Shown here one piece after another: positions 45,656 to 53,981 of a stretch of 64,000 nucleotides of DNA. The notes under the pieces are model-generated. The model had not been told where the DNA came from. It saw only the letters and a list, made by a program, of their open reading frames with translations, and made no database searches. The translations under genes were made by a program, and so were the position numbers. Numbering within the stretch: the first letter of the stretch is position 1; the number at the start of each line of letters is the position of its first letter. The DNA lies in contig CAZBZU010000016.1 in assembly GCA_964496495.1 (NCBI GenBank), positions 1-64,000 on the forward strand, given 5' to 3'. This DNA is from JASBRS01 sp964496495 (lineage in GTDB: Bacteria > Deinococcota > Deinococci > Deinococcales > Trueperaceae).

Positions 45656-46585
45656 TCAGTGGAATAGCGGCGCCATGCTGCTGGCGTCCTGGGCCCTGCC
45701 CAGGCGCGGCAGGCCCCAGGCGTCCTCGAGGGTGCGGAGCAGCGAGTAGTGGTCGGTGCGGCTGCTCAGCCTGACCCCTCGCCGGCCGTCACTGGTGATG
45801 ACGATCAAAGCGATGTGGTTGGCGCCGAGCCCCAGGACCGAGGCGAGCCCCTCCGGCGCCTCGTCGAAGGTGATCACGATGGCGGCGTGGCCGCTCCAGG
45901 CGCTGGACGTCATGATGCGATGGACCCAGGTGTCGACGAACGCGTCGCCGGCACGATCGAGCGCCTGCGTCCCGGTGCAGGACGGTGCGCCGTGCATGTC
46001 GTGGCACAGGTCCGGGACGATGAAGGCGAGGGTGGGTGCCTGCCCCGTCTCCAGGTCGGCGCCCAGCTGCGTCAGCGGGACCACCCGGCGCGCGCGTCGC
46101 GGGTCGCCGGCGATCGCCGGAATCAGCATGAAGGGGTCGTGCTTCTTGGCGTAGAGCACGGGCTGGCCGGCGTAGTCACCGGTGTAGCCGGCGGACGGCA
46201 GCCCCTGCATGTAGCCCTTCCAGCTCAGGCCCGCGGCCTCCAGCTGTCCCGCCAGGCTGGGGTGGTCGAAGCGCTGCGAGGGGGCGTCGGAATGGCTGCC
46301 CCAGGTGTCGCCGGTGATCAGCGCCACGTAGTTCGGCAGGCTCGGGTGCGCCACGCCGTGGCTATCGGTCGCCAGGCCGTAGCGCCTGGCCAGGGCGTTG
46401 ATGGTGGGCATGTCGGCGTTGCCGATGACCGACGCGTAGCCGCGGTTCTCGAGGACGATCAGGAAGACGTGGTCCAAGGGGGCCGGAGGCGGGGCCGCCA
46501 GCACCGAACCGCCCCAGCACGCCGCCAGCAGGATCGCCCCCAACGCTGCCAGTCCCCGCCGCGCGGGCGCCGCCGGATCCCTCAT
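45656..46585 (-). CDS. Exported phosphoesterase-family protein (acid phosphatase/phospholipase C-like)
   Basis: 309 residues with a signal peptide ending near SVLAAPPPAP. The catalytic domain belongs to the PF04185 phosphoesterase family: DHVFLIVLENRGYASVIG at the start, where Glu and Asn act as metal or substrate ligands, HPSLPNYVALITGDT with the HPS motif, and VITFDEAP with HIALIVI further on. Substrate (phosphate monoesters or phospholipids) unresolved. ATG 46585 with GGGAGC upstream. It converges on the COG4315-like gene with 26 bp between stops. Confidence 0.83.
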   Translation of the reverse strand: MRDPAAPARRGLAALGAILLAACWGGSVLAAPPPAPLDHVFLIVLENRGYASVIGNADMPTINALARRYGLATDSHGVAHPSLPNYVALITGDTWGSHSDAPSQRFDHPSLAGQLEAAGLSWKGYMQGLPSAGYTGDYAGQPVLYAKKHDPFMLIPAIAGDPRRARRVVPLTQLGADLETGQAPTLAFIVPDLCHDMHGAPSCTGTQALDRAGDAFVDTWVHRIMTSSAWSGHAAIVITFDEAPEGLASVLGLGANHIALIVITSDGRRGVRLSSRTDHYSLLRTLEDAWGLPRLGRAQDASSMAPLFH

Positions 46586-46803
46586 GGTCGCGCTCCCTTC
46601 TCACGGATGCGGCGTGGGCCGCGGGTGCGAGGCAGCCCGCGCCGGCCGCGCCGCCCGGCTGGCGAGCCTACCGTCGCCGCTTGAGTCGGGGATGAGTGCG
46701 GGCCGGTGCGCGGGCCCCTGTGCGGCTCCGGGCCCCGCTTCTTCCGACCGGCCCCCGGCCGCCGCGCGGCAACCGTGGTGAAAGCGCATGCGCCGGCACG
46801 CGC

Positions 46804-47352
46804 TCACCAGCGCATGAGGCCGATCGCGAAGATCGCCAGGGCAGGGAGGTAGAGCCCCCAGGGGAAGTGCGGCGGGGCCCCCAGCAGGAAGGCTGCCAGC
46901 AACAGGCAAGCGCCGCCCGCGGCCAGGATCCCGAACCACGGGCGCGCCGGCGGAGCGCCGGGCTGCCTGAGGAAGCGCACGCCGCCGATCACCAGCACCG
47001 CCGCCACCAGCGCCGGCGCCAACACCGGGCCCCACCAGGGCGCCGGGATGAGGAAGAGCAGGTCCCAGTCGAGCAGGCTCCTGGGCCAGCCGGCGAGCGG
47101 CACCAGCCACAGGTAGTAGCTGATGTCCCACACGCCGAAGACCAGCGCGAAGGCTCCGAAGCGCTGGCGCCAGCCGCGTCCCGCGAGCAACGCCACCGCC
47201 AGGATCATCACCAGCGTGGCGGCCTCCCGTGCCAGCTCCACAGGGGCGATCGCCCGCCAGCCGGGCCCCGTGGGCGCCGACGCCAGGTGCAGGAAGCCGA
47301 CGCCGAGCAGGCGGCGCAGGTAGAGCACCACCACCGACTCCAAGAACCCCAT
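46804..47352 (-). CDS. Multi-pass membrane protein of unknown function
   Basis: At least 182 residues with five or six hydrophobic helices; WDISYYLWLVPLAGWPRSLL is a conserved-looking loop. The ATG at 47352 is preceded in frame by more hydrophobic sequence (GRIAALLLYAVAM), which looks like the true first helix. No ATG, GTG or TTG exists upstream before the preceding gene ends, but a CTG overlaps that gene's stop (CTGA). So either a CTG start is used or the start has been lost. Family not named with confidence. Confidence 0.65.
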   Translation of the reverse strand: MGFLESVVVLYLRRLLGVGFLHLASAPTGPGWRAIAPVELAREAATLVMILAVALLAGRGWRQRFGAFALVFGVWDISYYLWLVPLAGWPRSLLDWDLLFLIPAPWWGPVLAPALVAAVLVIGGVRFLRQPGAPPARPWFGILAAGGACLLLAAFLLGAPPHFPWGLYLPALAIFAIGLMRW

Positions 47353-47426
47353 GGCGACGGCGTACAGCAGCAGCGCGGCGATGCGACCGGCGGTGGACTG
47401 GCCGGGGCCGTGCGCCCGCGGGCGGG

Positions 47427-48359
47427 TCAGGCCAACCCCTCCACCAGGCGCCGGACGCCCTGGAGCAGCCGCCGCGGGGTGTCCGGCGGCACCGTGCAGC
47501 CCGGACCGATCAGCAGCCCGGCGCGACCTGCCTCGGCGACGGCCCGGCGAATGCCGAGCTCGACCTCGCCCAGCGTCTGTCCGGCGAACGCGGCCTCGTC
47601 GATGCCGCCGATCAGCGCCCCGCTCACCAGGTCGCGCGCGGCGGCCAGCGACGGGGCGGTGTGATGGTGCGACCAGTTGTACGCCTCGACGGGATAGTCG
47701 ACCACGCGAGCGAAGTCGAGCGGGTAGCCGTGAACGTGGGCGATGCGCGTCATGCCGTCAGCCGCCCTCAGCACGGAGCGGTCGAGCGCCTCCGCCAGGC
47801 TGCGGAACTCCCGCTCCTCCAGCCCGCCCGCTTGCGGGGTGAGGGCCCAGTTGACGGAGTAGAAGACGGCGTCGGCGCCTGCCTCGCGCACGGCCGCCAG
47901 ATAGCCCTCGAGCGTCTCCCTCACCGCGGCGAGGGCCTGGCGCGCAGCGACGGGCTCCTGCCGGACGAGGGCCAGCGCGCTCCTCCCAAGCGAGCGACGG
48001 AGCGTCTGCAAGGGGTCGAACAGCGTCTCGACGAGGGGAACATCGGGGCCGAGCGCCTCGCGCAAGCGCGCGATCACCTCCAGCTGGTCGGCCAGCGGGG
48101 GGCGGTCGGGCGGCAGGGCCGAGACCGCCAGCAGCGTGTCGCGCGAGAGGGCTCCGCCGGCCTCTGCCGCCAACGGCAGCCGGTAGTCGTTCATGACCTT
48201 CACGAAGTCCCAGTCGTAGCTGCGTTGGTAGGCCAGATGCAGCCTGGCGACCTCCTCGGGGCTCAGGTGCTCGCTGGCGAAGTGGAGCCACACGCTGACC
48301 GGCGGCCGGTCCGGCTCGGCGCCGCGGATCGCCGTCAAGAAACGTTCCTTCCGGGTCAT
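47427..48359 (-). CDS. Uroporphyrinogen-decarboxylase-family protein
   Basis: 310 residues with the URO-D TIM-barrel pattern: TRKERFLTAIRGAEPDRPPV at the N-terminus, GADAVFYSVNWAL, and GGIDEAAFAGQTLGE, then GCTVPPDTPRRLL near the end. The last part resembles the substrate-binding end of URO-D and of corrinoid methyltransferases, so a heme-pathway role is not certain; no hem genes are adjacent. Two ATGs compete: the RBS AAGGAG abuts the one at 48365 but is six bases from the one at 48359, which I chose. It overlaps or nearly overlaps the membrane protein downstream. Confidence 0.78.
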   Translation of the reverse strand: MTRKERFLTAIRGAEPDRPPVSVWLHFASEHLSPEEVARLHLAYQRSYDWDFVKVMNDYRLPLAAEAGGALSRDTLLAVSALPPDRPPLADQLEVIARLREALGPDVPLVETLFDPLQTLRRSLGRSALALVRQEPVAARQALAAVRETLEGYLAAVREAGADAVFYSVNWALTPQAGGLEEREFRSLAEALDRSVLRAADGMTRIAHVHGYPLDFARVVDYPVEAYNWSHHHTAPSLAAARDLVSGALIGGIDEAAFAGQTLGEVELGIRRAVAEAGRAGLLIGPGCTVPPDTPRRLLQGVRRLVEGLA

Positions 48360-48393
48360 CGTCATCTCCTTGGCCTCAGCGGCGTGGCTCGGC

Positions 48394-49647
48394 TCACAAC
48401 AGCTCGCCGCAGCAGGGGTCCGGGCAGCCGGCGGGGAAGCTGCGCCCGTCGGCCAGCGCCGCCCCCAGCGTAACCGTCACGCCGGCACGCCCATGCCCGC
48501 CCGCAGCAGCGCGCGCCGGCAGCGGCGCCCGCAGGTACACCACGCCCACCGGTCGCGGCCCCACCCCCACCAGCGACTCCACCCGGAAGTCGGGAACCGA
48601 GACGACCGCCAGGGCGTCACGTCCGGGCAGCGGGACGAACAGGCGTTTGCCCGACTCGCCGTAGCGGAAGGTGGCCGCGACCGGGTTGCTGCCGGCAGGG
48701 AAGGGAACGCTGGCCACCACCTCGAGCGCGCCGGTATCGACCACCGACACCTCGGAGGAGTCGCGACACACCACCATGCCGTAGCGGCCGTCGGGGCTCA
48801 CCTCGCTGGTGAGCGGCCGCCGGCCCAGGCCGTCGGCCGTCGAGAGGCGTGCCACCTCCCGCGGGCGAGCAGGATCGGAGAGGTCGAACACGGACTCGCT
48901 GCCGGTCTCGGAGGCTCCAGGCACCACCGCGTTCTCGACGAACAGCACGTTGCCGCTGGGTGACACCGTGGCCATGTACGGCTGCAGTGGGCCGGGTCCG
49001 GCACGACGCTTCAGCACCTGGCGCGACGCCACCGCGAAGTCGGTGAGGTCGATGGTCACCAGGGTGTCGTTGCCGCGGTCCGGTGCATAGGCGTAGCGGC
49101 CGCCTGCGTCGATGGTGATGTCGCACGGCTGTGCGCCCTGCTCGTCGTCGAGGGTGGCGAGCACCTTGCCGAAGTCGGCTGCGGCGGGGTCGGCGCCGAC
49201 CTTCAGGAAGCGGCTGCGGCCTCGTGCGGCCACCACCAGGGTGTGCCCGTCGGGACTCACCTCGGTGTAGTTCTGCTGCGACCCGGTCGAGACGCGCGCC
49301 ACGCGCTCGCCGGTCGAGAGCCGGAAGGCGTTCACCGCCCCCGGCTCGGCGAAGCCGCTCCAGATCAGGTCGCGCTGGTTGTCCCAGCGCGTTGCCGGGA
49401 AGCTGTAGGCGCCCGCCAGGCTCAAGGAGGCCAGCACCGCCAGGGTGTCCGGGTCGACCAGGGTGACGCCCGGCCGGCCGCCACCGTGACTGGACACCAC
49501 GATCAGGTCGCGCGGGCCGCTCCCGTCGGCGAGCCCGAGGCGCCACGAACCCAGCGCCAGCAGTGCGGCGCCGCCCAGCGCCCCCTTCAGGAAGCGGCGG
49601 CGGGATACGGGGCCGCCGGCGCCAGGGCCGCCAGCTGTGTCGCTCAT
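48394..49647 (-). CDS. Tat-exported beta-propeller (YVTN/lactonase-like) protein
   Basis: 417 residues. A twin-arginine signal (SRRRFLKGALGGAALLALG) precedes seven-bladed beta-propeller repeats with WD/YVTN-like strands such as VSPDGHTLVVAARGRSR, ITIDAGGRYAYAPDRGNDT and VSPDGRYGMVVCRDSSE. The C-terminus CPDPCCGELL has three Cys and might bind metal or form disulfides. Related proteins include surface-layer propellers and 6-phosphogluconolactonase-like enzymes; no active-site assignment is possible. The RBS AGGT lies seven bases before ATG 49647. Confidence 0.8.
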   Translation of the reverse strand: MSDTAGGPGAGGPVSRRRFLKGALGGAALLALGSWRLGLADGSGPRDLIVVSSHGGGRPGVTLVDPDTLAVLASLSLAGAYSFPATRWDNQRDLIWSGFAEPGAVNAFRLSTGERVARVSTGSQQNYTEVSPDGHTLVVAARGRSRFLKVGADPAAADFGKVLATLDDEQGAQPCDITIDAGGRYAYAPDRGNDTLVTIDLTDFAVASRQVLKRRAGPGPLQPYMATVSPSGNVLFVENAVVPGASETGSESVFDLSDPARPREVARLSTADGLGRRPLTSEVSPDGRYGMVVCRDSSEVSVVDTGALEVVASVPFPAGSNPVAATFRYGESGKRLFVPLPGRDALAVVSVPDFRVESLVGVGPRPVGVVYLRAPLPARAAAGGHGRAGVTVTLGAALADGRSFPAGCPDPCCGELL

Positions 49648-49815
49648 CCGGTACCTGCGAGATCCATGACCGCTGCCAGTGTAGGCGAACGCGGGCACGC
49701 GCGCGGTAGGCCAGCTGGCGCGAGCATCGCGCCCGTCAGGAGGTGTCATGGCCGCCGGCCGGCTGTAGCGTGGAGCCGTCAGGGTCTCGGCGCCGGCGCG
49801 TAGACTGGCCGCGTC

Positions 49816-50196
49816 ATGGCGAGCGAGATGCAAAGCGGTACTGCAGCGGTGTGCCCCAACATCAGCCTCTCGGAGCGCCGGCGCCGGCTCGGCTTCGGGG
49901 TGGTGACGCTCGTTCTCGGGGTCGCGGTGCTGGTGACGCTGATGGCCGCGGGCGTCAACCGCTGGTGGCGGCTGCCCCTGCTGGTGCTCTTCTACCCGGC
50001 CGCGGTCGGCTACTTCCAGTACGCGGACCACACCTGCGTGGCCCTGGCGGCGCGCGACCAACGCAAGACCGGTGACCGCGCCGAGCGCATCGAAGACGCG
50101 GCGGAGCTCGCCCGCGTGAAGGCCCAGGCGCGGTCGGTGCAACGCAAGTCGCTGCTGGCTGGGGTGGCCCTGATGGTGGTGGCGTTGCTGGTGTGA
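49816..50196 (+). CDS. Small membrane protein of unknown function
   Basis: 126 residues with two or three membrane helices (VVTLVLGVAVLVTLMAAG, LPLLVLFYPAAVGYF, and SLLAGVALMVVALLV at the C-terminus). The conserved-looking pieces CPNISLSERRRRLGFG and YADHTCVALAARDQRK around the helices, each with one Cys, suggest an uncharacterised family. The start is ATG 49816; ATG 49828 is possible. It is divergent from the propeller gene. Confidence 0.6.
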   Translation: MASEMQSGTAAVCPNISLSERRRRLGFGVVTLVLGVAVLVTLMAAGVNRWWRLPLLVLFYPAAVGYFQYADHTCVALAARDQRKTGDRAERIEDAAELARVKAQARSVQRKSLLAGVALMVVALLV

Positions 50197-50319
50197 CGGC
50201 GCCCGACCTCGCTGGGCCCGCCGCCGGCGAGCGCCACAGGCTCTTCAGGGTCGCCGTGTAAGAGCCCCGTGACAGCCCGCTCCCTAGGGTGAGCGCCACC
50301 TGGGAGAGCGAGGACGGCC

Positions 50320-51279
50320 ATGCGGGCGTTGACCGAAGCGGATGCCCTTTCCGAGTTGCCGGCCGGCGTGCGCTGCGTGCGCGCGGGCGAGGCGATCGAG
50401 CGCGTGGCGAGCAAGGCGGGCACGGTGCGACTGCTCGCCGACGGGCACGGCACCGAGATCGTGGAGGGCACGCTCTCGCGCGGCGAGCGCCTCACGCTGG
50501 TGCCGGGCGAGTCGACCAGGCCCGCGTCCGAGACGTACTACTTGCTCGACGGCCTGCTCGGCTGGGGCGAGGGCGAGAGCGCGACGAGGTTCGGACCGGG
50601 TGATTGCCTGGCCGTGGAGGACCTGCACGAGCCCGTCATCTTCTCGGTCCTGGAGGACGTACGCTTCCTCTACGTGACCACGGCGCCCAGCTTCCAGCAG
50701 ATCAGCAACAGCCTTCACGACCTCATGGACCTGGCCGATCAGGTGGAGATCGCCGATGGCTACACGGCCGGTCACTGCCGGCGTCTACAGCGCCTCGCCT
50801 ACGCGACCGGCCTGACGCTCGGCCTGGAAGCGTCTCGGCTTCGGGCACTCGATGCCGGCGCCTACCTCCACGACATCGGCAAGATCAAGATCCCGACACG
50901 GGTCCTGCAGAAGCCCGGCCCGTTGACGGCCACCGAGTGGGCACTGGTGAAGCGGCACCCCGTCTTCGGCCGCGAGCTACTCGAGCCCACGAGCCTGCGG
51001 CACGCTGCCGCCATCGTCGAACAGCACCACGAACGCATCGACGGCAGCGGCTACCCCTACGGCCTGTCCGGAGATGCCGTTCTGGTCGAGGCCAGCATCG
51101 TGGCGGTGGCCGACACCTACGACGCCATGACCACCGACCGGGTCTACCGCCGCGCCCTCAGCCACCAGGCGGCACTGGCCGAGATCCGGCGGCTGGCGGG
51201 TAGACAGCTTCCGATCAACGTGGTGAGCGCCTTCGAGGCGTCGGTCGCCCACGCCGAGCCCCAGGCGGACCCCGACTGA
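50320..51279 (+). CDS. Cupin-like sensor fused to HD-GYP phosphodiesterase
   Basis: 319 residues. The N-terminal half (about 25-122) has a cupin-like beta-barrel pattern (GERLTLVPGESTRPASETYY, FGPGDCLAVEDLHEPVIF). The C-terminal half (about 135-310) is an HD-GYP domain with HD184-185 in AYLHDIGKIKIP and the second motif HHERIDGSGYPYG at 236-248, both intact. It should hydrolyse cyclic di-GMP, with activity tuned by a small ligand or by expression; that regulation is inference. No receiver domain is present. ATG 50320 follows GAGCGAGGA. Confidence 0.9.
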   Translation: MRALTEADALSELPAGVRCVRAGEAIERVASKAGTVRLLADGHGTEIVEGTLSRGERLTLVPGESTRPASETYYLLDGLLGWGEGESATRFGPGDCLAVEDLHEPVIFSVLEDVRFLYVTTAPSFQQISNSLHDLMDLADQVEIADGYTAGHCRRLQRLAYATGLTLGLEASRLRALDAGAYLHDIGKIKIPTRVLQKPGPLTATEWALVKRHPVFGRELLEPTSLRHAAAIVEQHHERIDGSGYPYGLSGDAVLVEASIVAVADTYDAMTTDRVYRRALSHQAALAEIRRLAGRQLPINVVSAFEASVAHAEPQADPD

Positions 51280-51362
51280 GGGCCGCCACCGTCGCACTCG
51301 CAGCGCTACGCCCTGGCACGCTCCGTAAGGATGCAGTGACACCGCGTCCGCTACCCTCCGCT

Positions 51363-51380
51363 CGGGCTGCCGAAAGCCCG
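51363..51380 (+). promoter_or_regulatory. Hairpin directly before the ribosome binding site
   Basis: CGGGCT-gccgaa-AGCCCG, a 6-bp stem ending one base before GAAGGAGGT of the next gene. Its place invites a translation-control role, but it could equally stabilise the mRNA or be chance. Confidence 0.35.
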
Positions 51381-51396
51381 GAAGGAGGTGACCGAT

Positions 51397-51693
51397 GTGC
51401 CTCGGTCGTTGATCAGGCTGTTCGCCGCCCTGGGGCTGGTCGTGGGTCTGTCCGCCGCGTTCGCGGACCCCAACCCCAGCCACGACGTCCACGTGAACGT
51501 GAACGCCGGACCGGCCAACAAGGTCGTGGACGCCCTACCCGTCAATCGCGTGGGCAAGGCGCTGTTCCGCATCCAGGAAGGCGCTCACCGCGCCGTCAAG
51601 CAGACCACCGGGACCTCGGTCGACCACCACTACATCTGGATCGGCGTGGGGCACCAGAGCGTCCCCGTCGACCCGTTCGAGTTCAGTCGCTGA
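51397..51693 (+). CDS. Small exported protein of unknown function
   Basis: 98 residues with a signal peptide (RSLIRLFAALGLVVGLSAAFA) and a mature part of about 75 residues rich in Val, Asn and His (HDVHVNVNAGPANKV, DHHYIWIGVGHQ). Family not recognised. GTG 51397 is chosen because AAGGAGGT lies seven bases upstream; GTG 51388 is part of that RBS. A hairpin precedes the RBS and a long terminator-like stem follows, so it looks like a compact single-gene unit. Confidence 0.68.
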   Translation: MPRSLIRLFAALGLVVGLSAAFADPNPSHDVHVNVNAGPANKVVDALPVNRVGKALFRIQEGAHRAVKQTTGTSVDHHYIWIGVGHQSVPVDPFEFSR

Positions 51694-51710
51694 GCCGGAC
51701 GGGACCAGGC

Positions 51711-51746
51711 GTCGGCGGCCGCCCGGAGGATCGGGCGGCCGCCGAC
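51711..51746. terminator. Strong 15-bp hairpin
   Basis: GTCGGCGGCCGCCCG pairs perfectly with CGGGCGGCCGCCGAC across the loop GAGGAT, 17 bp after the small exported protein gene. No T-run follows, but the stem is by far the strongest seen in the window. Likely terminator, possibly bidirectional. Confidence 0.75.
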
Positions 51747-51754
51747 GTACGTCA

Positions 51755-52125
51755 TCCGGCCGGTTTGCGACCGAGCGCACGCCGGTGCGGCCCGCTCGGC
51801 TGGCGCGGATCGGGACGAGCGCCCTCCAGCCGTGTCCCCCACGAAGCATGGACCCGTGGTCGAGGTAGTGCGCCGGGCGCAGCTCCCAATCCTGCATGAA
51901 CGCCTCGTACGCTTCTGCCGTGAAGGCGCCCACCACACCAGCCTCCGCCCGGTCCGAGGCTGGTGTGCTGGCAGGTGGCGGTCGCCTCCGAGCCCCCGTC
52001 GCGGTCGCTCCGACCCAGATGGTGACTCGCGTGAGCGTGACCGTCGGCGCGACCTTGATCATCACCGGGTGGCCGGAGGCCGGATCGTGCTCGGTGATGT
52101 ACCACGCCGCGGCGACCGTGAACAT
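51755..52125 (-). pseudogene. Possible gene remnant, coding-like on the minus strand
   Basis: From ATG 52125 the frame reads MFTVAAAWYITEHDPASG and HPVMIKVAPTVTLTRVTIW, and later GAFTAEAYEAFMQDWELRPA and HYLDHGSMLRGGHGWRALVP. Third codon positions are almost all G or C in these stretches, as in real genes here. The middle (RRRPPPASTPASDR) is poor, and the frame runs on into the hairpin and antisense to the next gene, while a neighbouring frame stops neatly at 51752-51754. I read this as a decayed or frameshifted gene. No RBS is clear and I do not recognise the protein. Confidence 0.35.
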
Positions 52126-52165
52126 CGGGTTGCCGGCGCACCGCGACCATGGCGTCGCCACGCCT

Positions 52166-52193
52166 TGACAGTGACTGACATGACGAGTACAGT
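52166..52193 (+). promoter_or_regulatory. Sigma-70-type promoter
   Basis: TTGACA (52166-52171), 16-base spacer, TACAGT (52188-52193). The -35 is a perfect consensus and the -10 differs at two positions. It is oriented toward the epimerase gene whose ATG is at 52269. Inverted repeats overlap the spacer and -10. Confidence 0.7.
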
Positions 52194-52218
52194 CCATGTC
52201 AGCCACTGACGTCAGTGG
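52169..52218. promoter_or_regulatory. Overlapping inverted repeats at the epimerase promoter
   Basis: CAGTGACTGACATG (52169-52182) is repeated in inverted form at 52195-52208 with one mismatch, spanning the promoter. Its right arm runs into CCACTGACGTCAGTGG (52203-52218), a perfect 16-bp palindrome. The layout is that of a repressor operator covering the -10 and start region. Regulator unknown; the TetR gene at 53388 has a differently built site. Confidence 0.6.
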
Positions 52219-52268
52219 GGCCGGCCGGACCCTGACCGTCCGTGCATTCAGTCCCATGGAGGTACGCC

Positions 52269-53150
52269 ATGAAGGTATTCCTCACCGGCGGCAGCGGCCT
52301 GATCGGCTCCGCCGTCGTCGCCGAGCTGCTCAGCCACGGTCACACCGTCCACGCGCTCGCCCGCTCCGACGCCTCCGCGCAGGCGCTCGAAGCGGCCGGC
52401 GCCGAACCGCACCGCGGGGATCTCGCCGACCTGAAGGCGCTCCGCTCTGGCGCCGCGCAGGCGGACGGGGTGATCCACCTGGCGTTCGGTCACGACTTCA
52501 CCAGCCCCGACGCCATCGCCCGAGCAATCGCCGAGGAGAGCGCCGCCCTCGAGGCCATGGGGGACGAGCTGATCGGCAGCGACCGTCCCCTCGTCACGGT
52601 CTCGGGTACGCCGCTGGTCCCGGGCCGCGCCTCCACCGAAAGCGATCCGCCGCCGACAGACGGCGTGATGGCCGGTCGCGGCCGTTCCGTCCTGGCCGCC
52701 CTGGCCCTCGCCTCCCGCGGCGTCCGCAGCACCACGGTGCGCATGCCGCGTACGGTCCACAATCAGGGCAACGGCGGCTTCGCCGGCATGCTGACCGGGA
52801 TGGCGCGCCGCACGGGAGTGTCCGGCTACCCGGGCGACGGCACCCAGCGCTGGCCGGCCGTGCACGCACGCGACGCCGCAGCCCTCCTCCGGCTGGCGCT
52901 CGAGCGAGCAGAGCCCGGGACCTCCTGGCACGCCGTCGCCGACGAGGGTGATGCGGTGCGCGACATCGCTGCGGTCATCGGTCGACGGCTGACCCTTCCC
53001 GTCCAGGCAGTGCCTCAAGAGACGTTCGGCCCGCTCGGCCCGGTGTTCGCAGCCGACCAGCCGTCGTCCAGTGCGCACACTCGCGCAACGTTCGGCTGGG
53101 AGCCGACCCAGCCGAGCCTGCTGGAAGACCTGGAGAACATCCACCCCTGA
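52269..53150 (+). CDS. NAD(P)-dependent epimerase/dehydratase-like SDR protein
   Basis: 293 residues, extended SDR fold. The Rossmann motif is KVFLTGGSGLIGSAVVAELL with the TGGSGLIG dinucleotide loop. The usual YxxxK catalytic pair is not evident at the expected place, so this is probably an atypical SDR of the NmrA/epimerase-like group, perhaps a stress-related reductase or a redox sensor. ATG 52269 has GGAGGT five bases upstream. It is the only gene behind a strong promoter with operator-like palindromes, so expression is probably inducible. Confidence 0.82.
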   Translation: MKVFLTGGSGLIGSAVVAELLSHGHTVHALARSDASAQALEAAGAEPHRGDLADLKALRSGAAQADGVIHLAFGHDFTSPDAIARAIAEESAALEAMGDELIGSDRPLVTVSGTPLVPGRASTESDPPPTDGVMAGRGRSVLAALALASRGVRSTTVRMPRTVHNQGNGGFAGMLTGMARRTGVSGYPGDGTQRWPAVHARDAAALLRLALERAEPGTSWHAVADEGDAVRDIAAVIGRRLTLPVQAVPQETFGPLGPVFAADQPSSSAHTRATFGWEPTQPSLLEDLENIHP

Positions 53151-53282
53151 GCGGCAGCGGGCCGAGAGGGACCGCGGCACCTCGGCCCGCGAGCTTCTTC
53201 CGCCCCGCGCGGAGGGAGACCCCGCCTGCCGGTCAGGCATGCGTCGCCTGTCGTCCTGTGTCCCCGTCCGCGGCTGCCACCC

Positions 53283-53312
53283 TTGACGGTGCCCGAGCCC
53301 CGGCCGTACACT
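53283..53312 (+). promoter_or_regulatory. Sigma-70-type promoter of the TetR-led operon
   Basis: TTGACG (53283-53288), 18-base spacer, TACACT (53307-53312), 75 bp before the TetR start codon. Followed directly by an inverted repeat. Confidence 0.65.
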
Positions 53313-53318
53313 TCTGAC

Positions 53319-53338
53319 ACCTGAATCAGTCGTCAGGT
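53319..53338. promoter_or_regulatory. Inverted repeat, probable TetR operator
   Basis: ACCTGA-n8-TCAGGT, a 20-bp inverted repeat seven bases after the -10 element, with a wider CTGAC/GTCAG repeat around it. Position and size fit an autoregulatory TetR-family operator. Confidence 0.6.
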
Positions 53339-53387
53339 TTGGCCGGCCGGGGCCCAGCTGGGCCCCCCGGTGCCGCGAAGGAGTGTC

Positions 53388-53981
53388 GTGTCAGACCTTC
53401 CCAAGCCCAGCACCGCCCGCGGCGAGGCCACTCGGCAGCGGCTGCTGGAGGCCGCCGAAGCGGAGATCGCCGACAAGGGCTTCAGTCGCGCCTCCGTCTC
53501 CTCCATCACCAGGCGCGCGGGCGTGGCGCAGGGCACCTTCTACCTCTACTTCCCCAGCAAGGAGGACGCCCTGCGCGAGCTGGTGCGCCACATGGGGAGG
53601 GAGCTGCGCCGCGCGCTCTCGGCCGCCACCCGCGGCGTGGAGGGTCGGCTGGACGTCGAACGCCGCGGGTTGGAAGCCTTCTTGCGCTTCTCACTGGAGC
53701 ACCAGGACCTCTACCGGGTGGTCATGGAGTCGCAGTTCGTCGACGAGAGCATCTACCGCGAGTACTACCAGACCCTGGCGGACGCCTACGGCCGGGGGCT
53801 CGCGCGGGCCCAGGCCGACGGCGAGATCCGCCACGGCCACCCCGAGACGCAGGCGTGGGCGCTGATGGGCATCGCCCACTTCCTCGGCCTGCGCTACACC
53901 ATCTGGGACAGGAGCGAGCCGCCCACGGCGGTGATGCGCACCGCCCTGGACATGATCTTCCACGGCCTGGAGTCCGCATGA
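53388..53981 (+). CDS. TetR-family transcriptional regulator
   Basis: 197 residues. N-terminal helix-turn-helix at about 12-58 (RQRLLEAAEAEIADKGF, then VSSITRRAGVAQGTFYLYF), and a helical ligand-binding domain after it. GTG 53388 follows AAGGAG at five bases. It heads a run of overlapping genes for acyl-CoA metabolism and ABC import, so an acyl-CoA or the imported acid is a likely ligand, as for FadR/PsrA-type TetR proteins. This is inference. ATGA overlap with the next gene. Confidence 0.9.
   Translation: MSDLPKPSTARGEATRQRLLEAAEAEIADKGFSRASVSSITRRAGVAQGTFYLYFPSKEDALRELVRHMGRELRRALSAATRGVEGRLDVERRGLEAFLRFSLEHQDLYRVVMESQFVDESIYREYYQTLADAYGRGLARAQADGEIRHGHPETQAWALMGIAHFLGLRYTIWDRSEPPTAVMRTALDMIFHGLESA

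Noticed and set aside
51896..52168. 90-codon plus-strand frame
   Set aside because: Codon bias is better on the opposite strand and there is no RBS; considered a shadow of the possible remnant.
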